Assembly (NCBI GenBank): GCA_034423015.1
Contig: DAOUJG010000064.1
Coordinates: forward strand, 92,298 to 156,297
Length of the DNA stretch: 64,000 nt
Origin: JAGWBJ01 sp034423015
GTDB lineage: Bacteria; Chloroflexota; Dehalococcoidia; Lucifugimonadales; JAGWBF01
Direction: 5' to 3'
Below the pieces are notes generated by a model, which made no database searches, was not told the DNA's origin, and saw nothing but the letters and a program-made list of their open reading frames with translations. Positions 44,710 through 52,684 of the stretch are shown here, piece by piece (position 1 is the stretch's first letter; every line of letters starts with the position of its first letter). The translations under genes and the position numbers were made by a program.

Positions 44710-45366
44710 TCAGGCCTTCGTGGCCGGCTCCGCCGCGCCGTAGTGCCCGCGGTACTCGGGCGGCAGCAGGGCCGCCACCCTGGACATGATCATCGTGGTC
44801 AGGTCATCCAGCACCGGCCGCGGCGGCCTCCCCTCGAGCATCGGGAGGGTGAAGGGCTGCCCGATCCTCACCCTGACGCTGCACAGGGGCACGGGGAGCC
44901 GGGCGTAGCTGCCGATCTTCTCCGTCCCCGTCAGGGCCACCGGCAGCACGGGCGCCTGGGACTTGATCGCCAGGTAGGCCACCCCCCTCATCCCCTGGCG
45001 CATTCCCGGCGTCCTGCTCCGGGTGCCCTCGGGGAACAGCACCACCACCCCGTCATTCTTGAGCAGGTCCAGGTTCCAGCGCAGTGCATCCACGTCCACC
45101 CCCTCCCTGTTCATCGGGTGGACCCCGATGGCCCTCATCAGGGCCCCCACCGGCGGAATGGCGAACAGGTCGCGCTTGCCCATGAAGTGCAGCCGCCTTG
45201 GGATGCTGGCGGCCAGGAAGGGTGGGTCGGCGTTGCTAAGGTGGTTCGACGCGACGATCAGCGGCCCCCGGGGCGGTACCGCCTCCTTGCCCTCCACCCT
45301 CCAGTCGGCGAAGGCGGCGAAGCACACCCGGGCCAGCGCCGCTCCCGCCTCGTAGGTTACTCCCAT
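44710..45366 (-). CDS. plsC: 1-acyl-sn-glycerol-3-phosphate acyltransferase
   Basis: 218 aa. The acyltransferase HX4D motif is SNHLSNADPPF, the glycerol-phosphate site is LFPEGTRSRTPGMRQG, and VLPVALTGTEKI follows. It makes phosphatidic acid at the membrane. It overlaps the cmk stop by 10 bp, a common cmk-plsC arrangement. Confidence 0.9.
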   Translation of the reverse strand: MGVTYEAGAALARVCFAAFADWRVEGKEAVPPRGPLIVASNHLSNADPPFLAASIPRRLHFMGKRDLFAIPPVGALMRAIGVHPMNREGVDVDALRWNLDLLKNDGVVVLFPEGTRSRTPGMRQGMRGVAYLAIKSQAPVLPVALTGTEKIGSYARLPVPLCSVRVRIGQPFTLPMLEGRPPRPVLDDLTTMIMSRVAALLPPEYRGHYGAAEPATKA

Positions 45367-46031
45367 CGCCCTGCCTCGACGATCCGCACCACCTCGTCGA
45401 CTACGTCCTCCACCGTCAGCCCGTCGGTCCGCAGCACTATGGCGTCCGCAGCCGGCGTCAGAGGCGAGTCGGCGCGGCCGGAGTCCAGGGCGTCCCGCCG
45501 CTCCAGGTCCCGCAGCACACCTTCGTAGCCGGCGTCCGCCTCCGGCCCGTGGACCTCCAGGCTACGCCTCCTGGCCCGCTCCTCAGCCGAGGCCTCCAGG
45601 TACACCTTCACGTCGGCGTCGGGCAGCACTACCGTGCCTATGTCCCGTCCCACGACCACGATGGCGCCATCCCGGGCGATCTCCCGCTGGAGCCTGACCA
45701 TGGCCGAGCGGACGTTGGAAACCCGGGCCACCAGGGAGACGACCCGGTCCACCCGGACCTCCCTGAGCTCCGCCCCCAGTTGCGCTCCCTCCACAATGAC
45801 TCCCACGGCTTCCGAATCGCTCACCGACATGGACGCCCCCTCGGCGAGGAGCCCGACCGCCTCCTCGTCCCCGGGGTCGACCCCGCGCTCCAGGGCGAGC
45901 CACGCCACGGCGCGGTACATGAGGCCTGTGTCCAGAAAGCGGTACTCCAGGCGGCGGGAGACCCCCCTTCCCACCGAGGTCTTCCCCGACGCCACCGGAC
46001 CGTCGATGGCTATCTTCCGTCGCGTGGACAC
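45357..46031 (-). CDS. cmk: Cytidylate kinase
   Basis: 224 aa from the GTG at 46031, the first start after the predicted transcription start. An upstream TTG at 46094 overlaps the promoter and is rejected. The P-loop is IAIDGPVASGKTSVGRG; FLDTGLMYRAVAWLAL and VVVGRDIGTVVLPDADVKVYLEASAEERARRR (in pieces) are the CMP site and lid. It phosphorylates CMP and dCMP. It precedes plsC with a 10-bp overlap. Confidence 0.9.
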   Translation of the reverse strand: MSTRRKIAIDGPVASGKTSVGRGVSRRLEYRFLDTGLMYRAVAWLALERGVDPGDEEAVGLLAEGASMSVSDSEAVGVIVEGAQLGAELREVRVDRVVSLVARVSNVRSAMVRLQREIARDGAIVVVGRDIGTVVLPDADVKVYLEASAEERARRRSLEVHGPEADAGYEGVLRDLERRDALDSGRADSPLTPAADAIVLRTDGLTVEDVVDEVVRIVEAGRWE

Positions 46032-46095
46032 GTGTGTGAGGGCCCGGCTGCACAGTGCCCGTCTTCCGCCGCCGGGCCGGTTCGATGCTCTCAAG

Positions 46096-46124
46096 AGTAT
46101 AGCCTACGCGGGGTATACTGTATA
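46096..46124 (-). promoter_or_regulatory. cmk-plsC promoter
   Basis: TATACA (46124-46119) and TATACT (46101-46096) on the minus strand are 17 bases apart. Transcription starting near 46089 gives a leader of about 58 nt to the GTG. It interleaves with the divergent PAP2 promoter. Confidence 0.5.
46114..46119 (+). promoter_or_regulatory. -10 box of the PAP2 gene, probably leaderless
   Basis: TATACT ends only 9 bases before the PAP2 ATG at 46129, so the transcript would begin at or within a few bases of the start codon. The -35 region is poor, and no ribosome site is present. Confidence 0.45.
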
Positions 46125-46128
46125 GGCG

Positions 46129-46842
46129 ATGAGCTCTTGGAACGCCCCGCCGCGCCGGGTCGCCATCTTGGCGGCCCTGGCCGTGTTCGGGGCCGTGGCC
46201 TATCTGGCCGCCAGGTTCGATACCTTCGTCGGCGACCGCGAGGGCCTGGCCAGGTTCCAGGCCGTGGACAGCGGCTGGCTGGAGGGCGCCGCCAGGGCGG
46301 TGACCACCCTCGGCGACCCGCTGGTGGCCGCTCTCTCCATCCTCGGGCTGGCCGCCCTCCTGCTGGCGTTGAGCAGGAGGGGCGACGCTCTGGTGGTCCT
46401 CCTGCTCTTCATACCGGAAGGGCTGCAGCTTGCCGTGAAGGAGCTGGTGGCCAGGCCGCGCCCGGAGTTCTCCCTGTTGGACCACGCTCCCACCAACCCC
46501 TCTTTCCCCAGCGGCCATGCCACCCATGCCGTGCTGTTCTTCGGCTGCGTAGCCGTGCTGCTCGCGGGGCTGGTCCGCCCCCTGTGGCTGGCCCGGCTGG
46601 TACAGGTCCTGCTCTGGCTGACGGTGCTCGCCGTGGGCGCATCTCGCGTGTACCTGGGCGTCCACTGGCCCAGCGACGTCCTGGGCGCATATCTCTTTGG
46701 GGGCATCTGCCTGGCCGTCCTGCTTGGCCTGCGGCAAAGTGGGGTAACCGCGCGCCTGAATCGGTTCTTTCCGCCCTTCTCCCGGTGCTACAGTGGCCCC
46801 GGACCGGGAGTGCGGGAGCAGCGGGAGCGGGAGGCGGAATGA
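46129..46842 (+). CDS. PAP2-family membrane phosphatase
   Basis: 237 aa with about five hydrophobic helices. The three phosphatase motifs are present: KELVARPRPEF, NPSFPSGHATHAV, and SRVYLGVHWPSDVLGAY, giving the catalytic His/Asp pair. It is likely an undecaprenyl- or phosphatidic-acid phosphatase acting at the outer face. The C-terminus is basic and Glu/Arg-rich. The stop overlaps the next start (ATGA). Confidence 0.85.
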   Translation: MSSWNAPPRRVAILAALAVFGAVAYLAARFDTFVGDREGLARFQAVDSGWLEGAARAVTTLGDPLVAALSILGLAALLLALSRRGDALVVLLLFIPEGLQLAVKELVARPRPEFSLLDHAPTNPSFPSGHATHAVLFFGCVAVLLAGLVRPLWLARLVQVLLWLTVLAVGASRVYLGVHWPSDVLGAYLFGGICLAVLLGLRQSGVTARLNRFFPPFSRCYSGPGPGVREQREREAE

Positions 46843-47327
46843 GCTGGCTGGACGCGATTATCCTGGCGGCGGCCGGGTTCGCCGCCATGGTGGGCCTGGG
46901 CATCGGCGGCATCCACGTGGCGGTGACCGGCGTGGCTGTCCTGCTCGGCACCTCCCTGGCGGGGCACTATCACGACCTCGTCGAGCCCCTGGTCTCCCGG
47001 TTCACCGACGCGGAGAACCAGGCGCAGATCATCTCCTTCGCCGTCATCATGGTCGTCGTGATACTGGTCGCCGTGGCGGTGGGCGTGGCCGTCCGCGCCT
47101 TCATGAAAGGGCTGAAGCTGGGGTGGGTCGACCGGCTGCTGGGATTGGTCCTGGCGGTGGTTATCACCCTGGCCGTGGGCTCCGCGCTGCTGTCCGTCGT
47201 CCAGACGTATCCCGTGGGCGGGGCCGACGGGGTCATAGACGACTCGGTGCTGGGCGCCTTCCTGGCCGACAACTTCGACACCGTCCTCCGGGCCATCAGG
47301 TTCATCCCCAAAGACCTGGGAGCCTGA
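46839..47327 (+). CDS. CvpA-like membrane protein
   Basis: 162 aa, ATG with GGAGG four bases upstream. Four hydrophobic segments: the N-terminal LDAIILAAAGFAAMVGLGIGG, VTGVAVLLGTSLAG, ISFAVIMVVVILVAVAVGVAV, and GLVLAVVITLAVGSALLSVV. The pattern with KGLKLGWVDRLLGL before the last helix is that of CvpA (colicin V production) proteins, which have poorly known roles in envelope function. It ends at a strong terminator. Confidence 0.75.
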   Translation: MSWLDAIILAAAGFAAMVGLGIGGIHVAVTGVAVLLGTSLAGHYHDLVEPLVSRFTDAENQAQIISFAVIMVVVILVAVAVGVAVRAFMKGLKLGWVDRLLGLVLAVVITLAVGSALLSVVQTYPVGGADGVIDDSVLGAFLADNFDTVLRAIRFIPKDLGA

Positions 47328-47351
47328 GCCCCGCCAGCGCTGGCGGGGCTC
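47326..47351. terminator. Bidirectional intrinsic terminator
   Basis: A perfect 13-bp inverted repeat, GAGCCCCGCCAGC and its complement with no loop base, begins in the CvpA stop codon and is followed by TCGTTGTGTT. It separates this operon from the convergent HicB gene. Confidence 0.75.
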
Positions 47352-47393
47352 TCGTTGTGTTCCACTACGATGCGCTGGAAGAGGGTTGGGGAC

Positions 47394-47648
47394 TCAGGCC
47401 GCGATTGTGGACCTGAGAGGGACGTAGGCCAAGAGATGACCGTCCTCCAGGACGACAGACTCGAGATCGCTGGGGGACGGGACCGTCTCCCCGCCCTGGA
47501 TCATCAGTTCCACCATATCGGCCAGGCACTCCTCCGCGTGAGCCAGGGCCTCGTCCACCGTCTCACCCATGGCACAGGCCCCAATGTCCGGGACCACCAC
47601 GCCGTAGGCCCCGCGCTTCCCGTCCAGTATTGCCGGATACCTTACCAT
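47394..47648 (-). CDS. HicB-like antitoxin, orphan
   Basis: 84 aa. The HicB fold (partial RNase H) is recognised by VRYPAILDGKRGAYGVVVPDIGACAMGETVDEALAHAEECLADMVELMIQGG (in sequence), followed by PLRSTIAA. No C-terminal DNA-binding helix domain is present, so it is of the short HicB type. TAGGAGG precedes the ATG and overlaps the stop of a possible HicA remnant. Without an active toxin it may act as an anti-addiction relic or regulator. Confidence 0.75.
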   Translation of the reverse strand: MVRYPAILDGKRGAYGVVVPDIGACAMGETVDEALAHAEECLADMVELMIQGGETVPSPSDLESVVLEDGHLLAYVPLRSTIAA

Positions 47649-47658
47649 TGGCTGCCTC

Positions 47659-47769
47659 CTACCATCCCGCGAGCTTGGCGATCATGCGGGCGACCGCGTT
47701 GCTGACCTCACGATGCCGGGGAAGGGGCTGGCCGGACAATCACACTTCTAGTCCTGCACACGGCTCCCC
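47659..47769 (-). pseudogene. Possible decayed hicA toxin remnant
   Basis: The frame ending in TAG at 47659-47661 translates as LSGQPLPRHREVSNAVARMIAKLAGW, preceded by GLEV and a stop (TGA). PRHREVS followed by a helix of this kind is the C-terminus of HicA proteins, and a Trp codon there would restore the frame. The upstream part is not recognisable. It ends 10 bases before hicB, as in a hicAB operon. Confidence 0.35.
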
Positions 47770-47795
47770 TCTGGAGGAAATCGCCGCCGACGTAT

Positions 47796-47801
47796 TATAA
47801 T
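47796..47801 (+). promoter_or_regulatory. -10 box of the HNH gene, probably leaderless
   Basis: A perfect TATAAT ends 5 bases before the ATG at 47807, so transcription should begin on or next to the start codon. Only a weak -35 (TGGAGG at 18 bases) is seen. Confidence 0.6.
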
Positions 47802-47806
47802 TGCCC

Positions 47807-48319
47807 ATGCTGACTTCTCCGGTCCTCGTACTCAACCTGAACCACGAGCCGATAAACGTCTGTCAGGTGAGGCGGGCCGTGGTGCTTCTGGGCAAGGGAA
47901 AGGCGGAGCTGCTGGAGAACGGGCGCGGCGAGATATCCACTCCCAGTACGAAGATAGCCGTGCCCTCGGTCATACGCCTGGTCAACCTGGTGCGGCGTCC
48001 TTTCGTGCAGCGCAAGCTGTCCAAGAAAGAGATATTCATGCGTGACCGCCACACCTGCCAGTACTGCGGCCTGCAGACCAAGGAGCTCACCCTCGACCAC
48101 GTCAAGCCTAGGCGCCAGTATGGTGACCATACCTGGGAGAACGTGGTCAGCGCCTGCATACCTTGTAACCGCGTCAAGGCCGGGCGTACCCCCGCCGAGG
48201 CCGGAATGGCCCTGCTGCGCCGGCCCAAGGCCCCCTACCCCAACCCCTACTACGTCCTCTACAACCGGACGATCCTCGACGAGTGGCGCAAGTTCATCCC
48301 CTGGGTCGACGTCGGCTAG
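47807..48319 (+). CDS. HNH endonuclease family protein
   Basis: 170 aa from the ATG at 47807. The core is RDRHTCQYCGLQTKELTLDHVKPRRQYGDHTWENVVSACIPCNRVKAG (in sequence): two CXXC pairs bind zinc, and the DHV and N positions are catalytic. The N-terminal part (VLVLNLNHEPINVCQVRRAVVLLGKGKAELLE) is the conserved partner segment of a widespread stand-alone HNH family of unknown biological role. It is not beside a methylase or phage gene. Its stop codon shares CTAG with the convergent holB stop. Confidence 0.85.
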   Translation: MLTSPVLVLNLNHEPINVCQVRRAVVLLGKGKAELLENGRGEISTPSTKIAVPSVIRLVNLVRRPFVQRKLSKKEIFMRDRHTCQYCGLQTKELTLDHVKPRRQYGDHTWENVVSACIPCNRVKAGRTPAEAGMALLRRPKAPYPNPYYVLYNRTILDEWRKFIPWVDVG

Positions 48320-49308
48320 GACCGGCCGGGTAGGCCCAGCATCAGCGCCTCCAGTGCCAGCCTGGGGTTGGCGTTGTCCTCCAGGGCCTCCAGCTTGTCC
48401 AGGAGCGACCTGAGGACCTCGGCCGCCTGCCGGCTGGTGAGCCGGGAAGCCTGGGACTCCAGGCTCTCCAGCCACTCCTCGTGGTAGACCAGCTCCCGAG
48501 CTCCCGCCGTGACCAGCAGCAGGTCCCTCCACCACCTCAGCCACGTGTTCAGCGACTCCCTGGCGCGGTGCTGGGTCGCGATCTCGGCGGCGTAGGCGAA
48601 CCGGGCCTCCAGCTCTCCCGTGGAGAGGCCCGCGACCCGCTCCACCGCTTTCTGGTGGTCCTCCTCCAGGGATGGGTCATCCAGCGCCGATAGGGCCCAC
48701 CCCAGGCGTCCCATGGAGAGGCGGGCCAGCCGGTCCGCTCGTGGCTGCTCCGTGGAGTGGCGCTCCACCAAGAAGCGGGCCACCCGGGGCACGGCCATAG
48801 GGCGGAGCTCCAGGCGGCGGCACCGGGAGCGCACCGTCGCCAGCAGGGCGTCCTCCTCCGAGGTTAGCAGCATGATGACGACCTGCTCGGGCGGCTCCTC
48901 CAGAGTCTTCAGGAGGGCGTTGGCCGCCGGCTCGCTCATGTGCTCGGCCCCGTCCACGATGAAGACCCTGTGGGACCCTTCGTACGGCTTCAGGTTCGCC
49001 TGGTGCTGTACCTCCCGGACCTCGTCGATGCCGATCTCAGTCCTGGAGGCCCCTTCGGGCCTGACCTCCAGGCTGAGGACCCGGACGTCGGCGTGCTGCC
49101 CGGCGGAAATCCTCTGGCACTGGGTGCACGTACCGCAGGGCGCCTCCTCCCGGGACCGGCAGTTCAGGGCCCGGGCCAGGTCCAGCGCCAGGGTGCCTTT
49201 TCCCACCTGCGACGGTCCGGCGATCAGGTAGGCGTGGGCGTACCTTCCCTCCCGGACACTCCGCTCCAGCCGTTGGACGAGGGCGTCATGGCCCTCCAGC
49301 TTCCACAT
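48316..49308 (-). CDS. holB: DNA polymerase III delta' subunit
   Basis: 330 aa AAA+ clamp-loader subunit. GHDALVQRLERSVREGRYAHAYLIAGPSQVGKGTLALDLARALNC opens it in sequence; the P-loop ends GKG, lacking the usual Ser/Thr, as fits delta' subunits that do not hydrolyse ATP. A zinc module is formed by NCRSREEAPCGTCTQC. FIVDGAEHMSEPAANALLKTLEEPP is the Walker-B-like and SRC-preceding region (TVRSRCRRLEL). It follows lysA by 21 bp. Confidence 0.9.
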   Translation of the reverse strand: MWKLEGHDALVQRLERSVREGRYAHAYLIAGPSQVGKGTLALDLARALNCRSREEAPCGTCTQCQRISAGQHADVRVLSLEVRPEGASRTEIGIDEVREVQHQANLKPYEGSHRVFIVDGAEHMSEPAANALLKTLEEPPEQVVIMLLTSEEDALLATVRSRCRRLELRPMAVPRVARFLVERHSTEQPRADRLARLSMGRLGWALSALDDPSLEEDHQKAVERVAGLSTGELEARFAYAAEIATQHRARESLNTWLRWWRDLLLVTAGARELVYHEEWLESLESQASRLTSRQAAEVLRSLLDKLEALEDNANPRLALEALMLGLPGRS

Positions 49309-49329
49309 TGCGCGCTCCGCCGCCGGGGG

Positions 49330-50649
49330 CTACACCAGGTCGCAGCTTAGGATGTCCCGGTAGCTCTCCCGACGCCGGATCAACCGGGCCTCTCCGTCGT
49401 TCACCAGCACGATGGGCGGCCGGGGGTTCAGGTTGTAGACCGACGCCATGGGCAGGCAGTAGGCCCCCGAGGCCGGCAGGGCCACCAGGTCGCCCGACTC
49501 CAGGGGGGGCAGGAGCACGTCCCGCACCAGCACGTCCCCCGACTCGCAGTACTTCCCGGCGATGGTCACCCTCTCCGATGGCTCGACGGCCATCTTGTTC
49601 GCCGCCACGGTCTCGTAGGCCGCCTCGTAGAGGGCCGGCCGGATGTTGTCTCCCATCCCGCCGTCCACCGATACATACTTGCGCACTCCGGGGATGTCCT
49701 TGATGGCGCCCACCCGGTATACGGCTACCCCCGCGGGCCCGACTATGGCCCGCCCCGGCTCCACCACCAGACGCGGCGCCTCCATCCCCAGGTCGCGGCA
49801 CGTCTCGTGGGTGGTGGAGACGATGGCCTCGGCGTACTCCGCCACCGACGGCGCGTTCTGCTCCCTGGTGTAGTTGATGGCGAACCCGCCCCCGGGGCTG
49901 AACTCCCGCAGCGCCAGCCCATCCTCCCGGAACCGGGAGGCCAGCTCGAGCACCAGCTTCGTGGCGACGCGGTACGGCTCCACCTCGAAAAGCGGGGACC
50001 CCAGGTGGAAGTGGAGGCCGACCAGGTTCAGGTTGCGGCTCCCCAGCGCCCCGCGTATAGCCTCATCGGCGTCGCCCGTCTGGACCGAAAAGCCGAACTT
50101 GCTGTCCAGCACTCCGGTGGTGGTGTACACGTGGGTGTGGGGGTCCACCCCCGGGGAGACCCGGACCATGATGTCCTGGACCCTTTGCGCCTCCGCCGCC
50201 AGGCGGTCCAGCAGCCCCAGCTCGTGGAAGTTGTCCACGACCACCCGCCCGATGCCGTACTCCAGCGCCTCCCGCAGCTCCTGCTCCGTCTTGTTGTTGC
50301 CGTGGAAGTAGACGTTGTCCGGCGGGTAGCCGGCCGCCGCGGCGATGGCCAGCTCTCCGCCCGAGACCACGTCCAGCCCCAGGCCCTCCTCCATCATGAT
50401 CCGGGCCAGGGCCGGGTTGATGTAGGCTTTGCTGGCGTAGGCCACCGTCGTGTCGGCGTGGCGTCCCCGGAACTCCCGGACGAACTCCCGGCAGCGGCCC
50501 CTCAGCGTCTCCTCGTCGAAGACGTACAGGGGTGTGCCGAAGCCCCCCTCCCCGGCCAGCTCCACCATGTCGCATCCCCCGATCACCAGGTGCCCCTGGG
50601 GGTTGACCTCGGCCGTGTCCGGGAGCACCTTCTTGACCGTAGCCAGCAT
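49330..50649 (-). CDS. lysA: Diaminopimelate decarboxylase
   Basis: 439 aa. PLP is bound by Lys in VAYASKAYINPALARI; HFHLGSPLFEVEPY and FSPGGGFAINYTREQNAP form the barrel phosphate site. The second domain has YCESGDVLVRDVLLPPLESGDLVALPASGAYCLPMAS, including the Cys at the dimer interface. It makes lysine from meso-DAP. Length is normal. Confidence 0.94.
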   Translation of the reverse strand: MLATVKKVLPDTAEVNPQGHLVIGGCDMVELAGEGGFGTPLYVFDEETLRGRCREFVREFRGRHADTTVAYASKAYINPALARIMMEEGLGLDVVSGGELAIAAAAGYPPDNVYFHGNNKTEQELREALEYGIGRVVVDNFHELGLLDRLAAEAQRVQDIMVRVSPGVDPHTHVYTTTGVLDSKFGFSVQTGDADEAIRGALGSRNLNLVGLHFHLGSPLFEVEPYRVATKLVLELASRFREDGLALREFSPGGGFAINYTREQNAPSVAEYAEAIVSTTHETCRDLGMEAPRLVVEPGRAIVGPAGVAVYRVGAIKDIPGVRKYVSVDGGMGDNIRPALYEAAYETVAANKMAVEPSERVTIAGKYCESGDVLVRDVLLPPLESGDLVALPASGAYCLPMASVYNLNPRPPIVLVNDGEARLIRRRESYRDILSCDLV

Positions 50650-50692
50650 CGCGTCTCCTCCGGTTGTTGCTCTTCCTCGCCTACTTGTCCAG

Positions 50693-50716
50693 TTGCCTAT
50701 TTGCCTATTTGCCTAT
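50693..50716. repeat. Short tandem repeat, TTGCCTAT x3
   Basis: Three perfect 8-base copies lie at the 3' end of the DUF4349 gene and contain its stop codon (50713-50715). Copy-number change would shift the C-terminal end by only a residue or two. Confidence 0.75.
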
Positions 50717-52338
50717 TTGGACGACCCTCTGCGCTTCCTGATGGCCACGTAGGCTGCCCCCGCAAGGGCCACCACCCAGATGGGGCTCAGGATGCCTGCC
50801 CAGATGGCTGCGCCGGCAAGCCCCCGGCCGAAGGCTCCAAGGGCGCCGACGGCGTCGCCGGATATGCCCCCGGGGCTCCAGCCCGGCGACTCCAGCACCA
50901 GCACCCGCGTGGAGTCCTTGCTGGTGATGGTCCCCGCGTCTCCCGTGCCCGTCACCGTCAGTGTGGCCGTGAAAGGCGTGGGGCGCTCGTTGGCGTAGCT
51001 GTGGACGGCCTCCGCCGTCGTGTCCCCGGCCTCCAGGGTTCCCGTGACGGGCGAGGAGCCGTCCCCGAACTCCCACTTGTACGACACCTGGGACATCTCC
51101 TCGGGCCGGGTGAAGGAGCCGCTGAAGCGGACCGGCTCGCCCTCGTCCACCGTCATGTCCCGGCCCGCGAATACGTCGATGCGCGGGAGTCTCGTCACCA
51201 CCACGGTGAGGGTGTCCTCCCCCTCGGCGACGCCGGCCTCCCCCGTGCCGGTTATCTCGAAGGTCACTATGAAGGGCGAGTCCGTCTCGTCCTCGTAGAA
51301 GTGGGTCACGGTGGCCGTGCTCCGCGTGACCCCGTCGGCGTTGGGGACGGTGCGGTTGCCCGCCACCGGCCCCGACCCGTCGCCGAAGTCCCACTCGTAC
51401 CGGAAGTCCTCTATGCCCTCGGGGGCCATGAAATCAGCCCGGAACCGGACGGGCTCCCCCAGGCTGGCCGTCCGGTCATCTCCCGCCTCCGTCTCCATGG
51501 CGGCGGGCTCCAGCTCCAGGCCCACGTTGATCAGGGAGAAGGCCACGGTCTCCTCGATGAGCTTGATCCGGCCCTCTATCTCCTCGATCTGCCCGCGTAC
51601 CTTGGTAAGCTCCTGCTGCACCAGCAGCAGCTCCTCCACCTTGGCCGTCTGTCCCAACAGCTCCAGCAGCTGCTCCTCGCTGGCCGTGAGGTTCCTCAGC
51701 CGCGACTGGTTGTCCACGTACTCGTCGGTGACGTCCCGGCTGGAGGATACCTCCGAGTCCACCTTAGTCGCCAGCTCCCGGAGGCGGCCAATCGTCTCGT
51801 CCACCCGCTGTGCGGGCACCCGCACCGATATGAACGCCCGGTGGTCCTCCTGCCTGCTGGACTGGACCACCCAGCCGTTCATCCCTTCGGCCAGGGCCTG
51901 GACCTCCTGCAGCGCCCCGGCGAGGTCACCCACCGTCAGCGCCATGTCCACCGTCCGGACGATCATCCGCGTCTGGACCTCGGGGGCCGCCGTGGCGGCG
52001 GGGGCCGGGGTCGGCACAGCCTGGGACACTGTCGCTGCCGGGTCGGCCGCCTCCGTCTTGACAGCCGCCGAAAGGTCCACCGGAGCCGGCCTTGCCGCCC
52101 GCGTATCTGTGACGGCCCCAGCGGGCCCCGCGGCTCCCGCGGGCCCCGCGGCCCCCTCGGCCCGCAGCGCCATCACATCCGCTTCCTCCATGTATTCCTC
52201 AGACTCCCATGCGCCTTCATAATCGTCGATGGAAAGTGCCCAATCCCCGTCCACGCTCTCGGATGCGCCAGCGCATGCCGCCAGTGCCAACAGCACCAGT
52301 AGGGCGGCGATGGTCAGGTACCCGGCTCGTCTCGTCAT
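50713..52338 (-). CDS. Surface lipoprotein with DUF4349 coiled-coil domain and two PKD domains
   Basis: 541 aa from an ATG with GGAGG eight bases upstream. The N-terminus is a lipoprotein signal with lipobox LLALAACAGA. A short collagen-like stretch follows (GAAGPAGAAGPAGA). DUF4349 covers about residues 120-285 (MIVRTVDMALTVGDLAGALQEVQ to the coiled coil near VEELLLVQQELTKVRGQIEEIEG). Two PKD domains follow with WDFGDGS and WEFGDGS, then a C-terminal transmembrane helix (WAGILSPIWVVALAGAAYVAI) and RKRR. It would be anchored at both ends. No sortase signal is present. Function is unknown. Confidence 0.78.
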   Translation of the reverse strand: MTRRAGYLTIAALLVLLALAACAGASESVDGDWALSIDDYEGAWESEEYMEEADVMALRAEGAAGPAGAAGPAGAVTDTRAARPAPVDLSAAVKTEAADPAATVSQAVPTPAPAATAAPEVQTRMIVRTVDMALTVGDLAGALQEVQALAEGMNGWVVQSSRQEDHRAFISVRVPAQRVDETIGRLRELATKVDSEVSSSRDVTDEYVDNQSRLRNLTASEEQLLELLGQTAKVEELLLVQQELTKVRGQIEEIEGRIKLIEETVAFSLINVGLELEPAAMETEAGDDRTASLGEPVRFRADFMAPEGIEDFRYEWDFGDGSGPVAGNRTVPNADGVTRSTATVTHFYEDETDSPFIVTFEITGTGEAGVAEGEDTLTVVVTRLPRIDVFAGRDMTVDEGEPVRFSGSFTRPEEMSQVSYKWEFGDGSSPVTGTLEAGDTTAEAVHSYANERPTPFTATLTVTGTGDAGTITSKDSTRVLVLESPGWSPGGISGDAVGALGAFGRGLAGAAIWAGILSPIWVVALAGAAYVAIRKRRGSSK

Positions 52339-52492
52339 TGCCACGACCTCCGATCTTGGTAAGGGCCGTGTCCGTGCGCAGCGTCCCCAGCCCCTACTAC
52401 CGTTGACGGAAGCCGATAGGGAAAAGTTCCCGGAGTGGGTGGAACGCCCACATGGTAGATGGGCCCTCCGGCAGTGTCAACCCATGCCCGCC

Positions 52493-52529
52493 TTCTCCCT
52501 CTCCCCCTGGGAGAGGGCCGGGGAGAGAA
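52493..52529. repeat. Dispersed repeat with CCCTCTCCC/GGGAGAGGG hairpin
   Basis: A 9-bp perfect stem (52497-52505 with 52509-52517) around CCT is flanked by TTCTC and GGAGAGAA. This element type occurs in many genomes. Only one copy is in this window. Confidence 0.55.
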
Positions 52530-52581
52530 CAGGTGCCGGAATGAGGGCCGAGGGCCATCCCTACTACCCACGGGGCTTTTC

Positions 52582-52590
52582 TGCTAATAT
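52582..52590 (+). promoter_or_regulatory. Extended -10 promoter of the MBL gene
   Basis: TGCTAATAT is an extended -10 element; no good -35 is present. The leader would be about 90 nt. Confidence 0.4.
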
Positions 52591-52684
52591 GGGTGTAGCC
52601 AGCTAGGGGGCCAGGCGCCAGGTCCCCTGGACATACAAGGAACGGGCGACCCGCCGGCGGGGAGGCCCGTGGCAGGAGGTAAGG

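Larger units (their letters stand above)
52339..52684. other. 346-bp divergent intergenic region with a repeat element and one promoter
   Basis: Apart from the repeat at 52493-52529 and the extended -10 box at 52582-52590, no gene is seen. The region separates the DUF4349 gene from the MBL gene. Confidence 0.6.

Noticed and set aside
47807..48319. Restriction or phage-associated HNH nuclease
   Set aside because: No methylase, terminase, portal or other phage gene is nearby. The protein matches a common stand-alone chromosomal HNH family.
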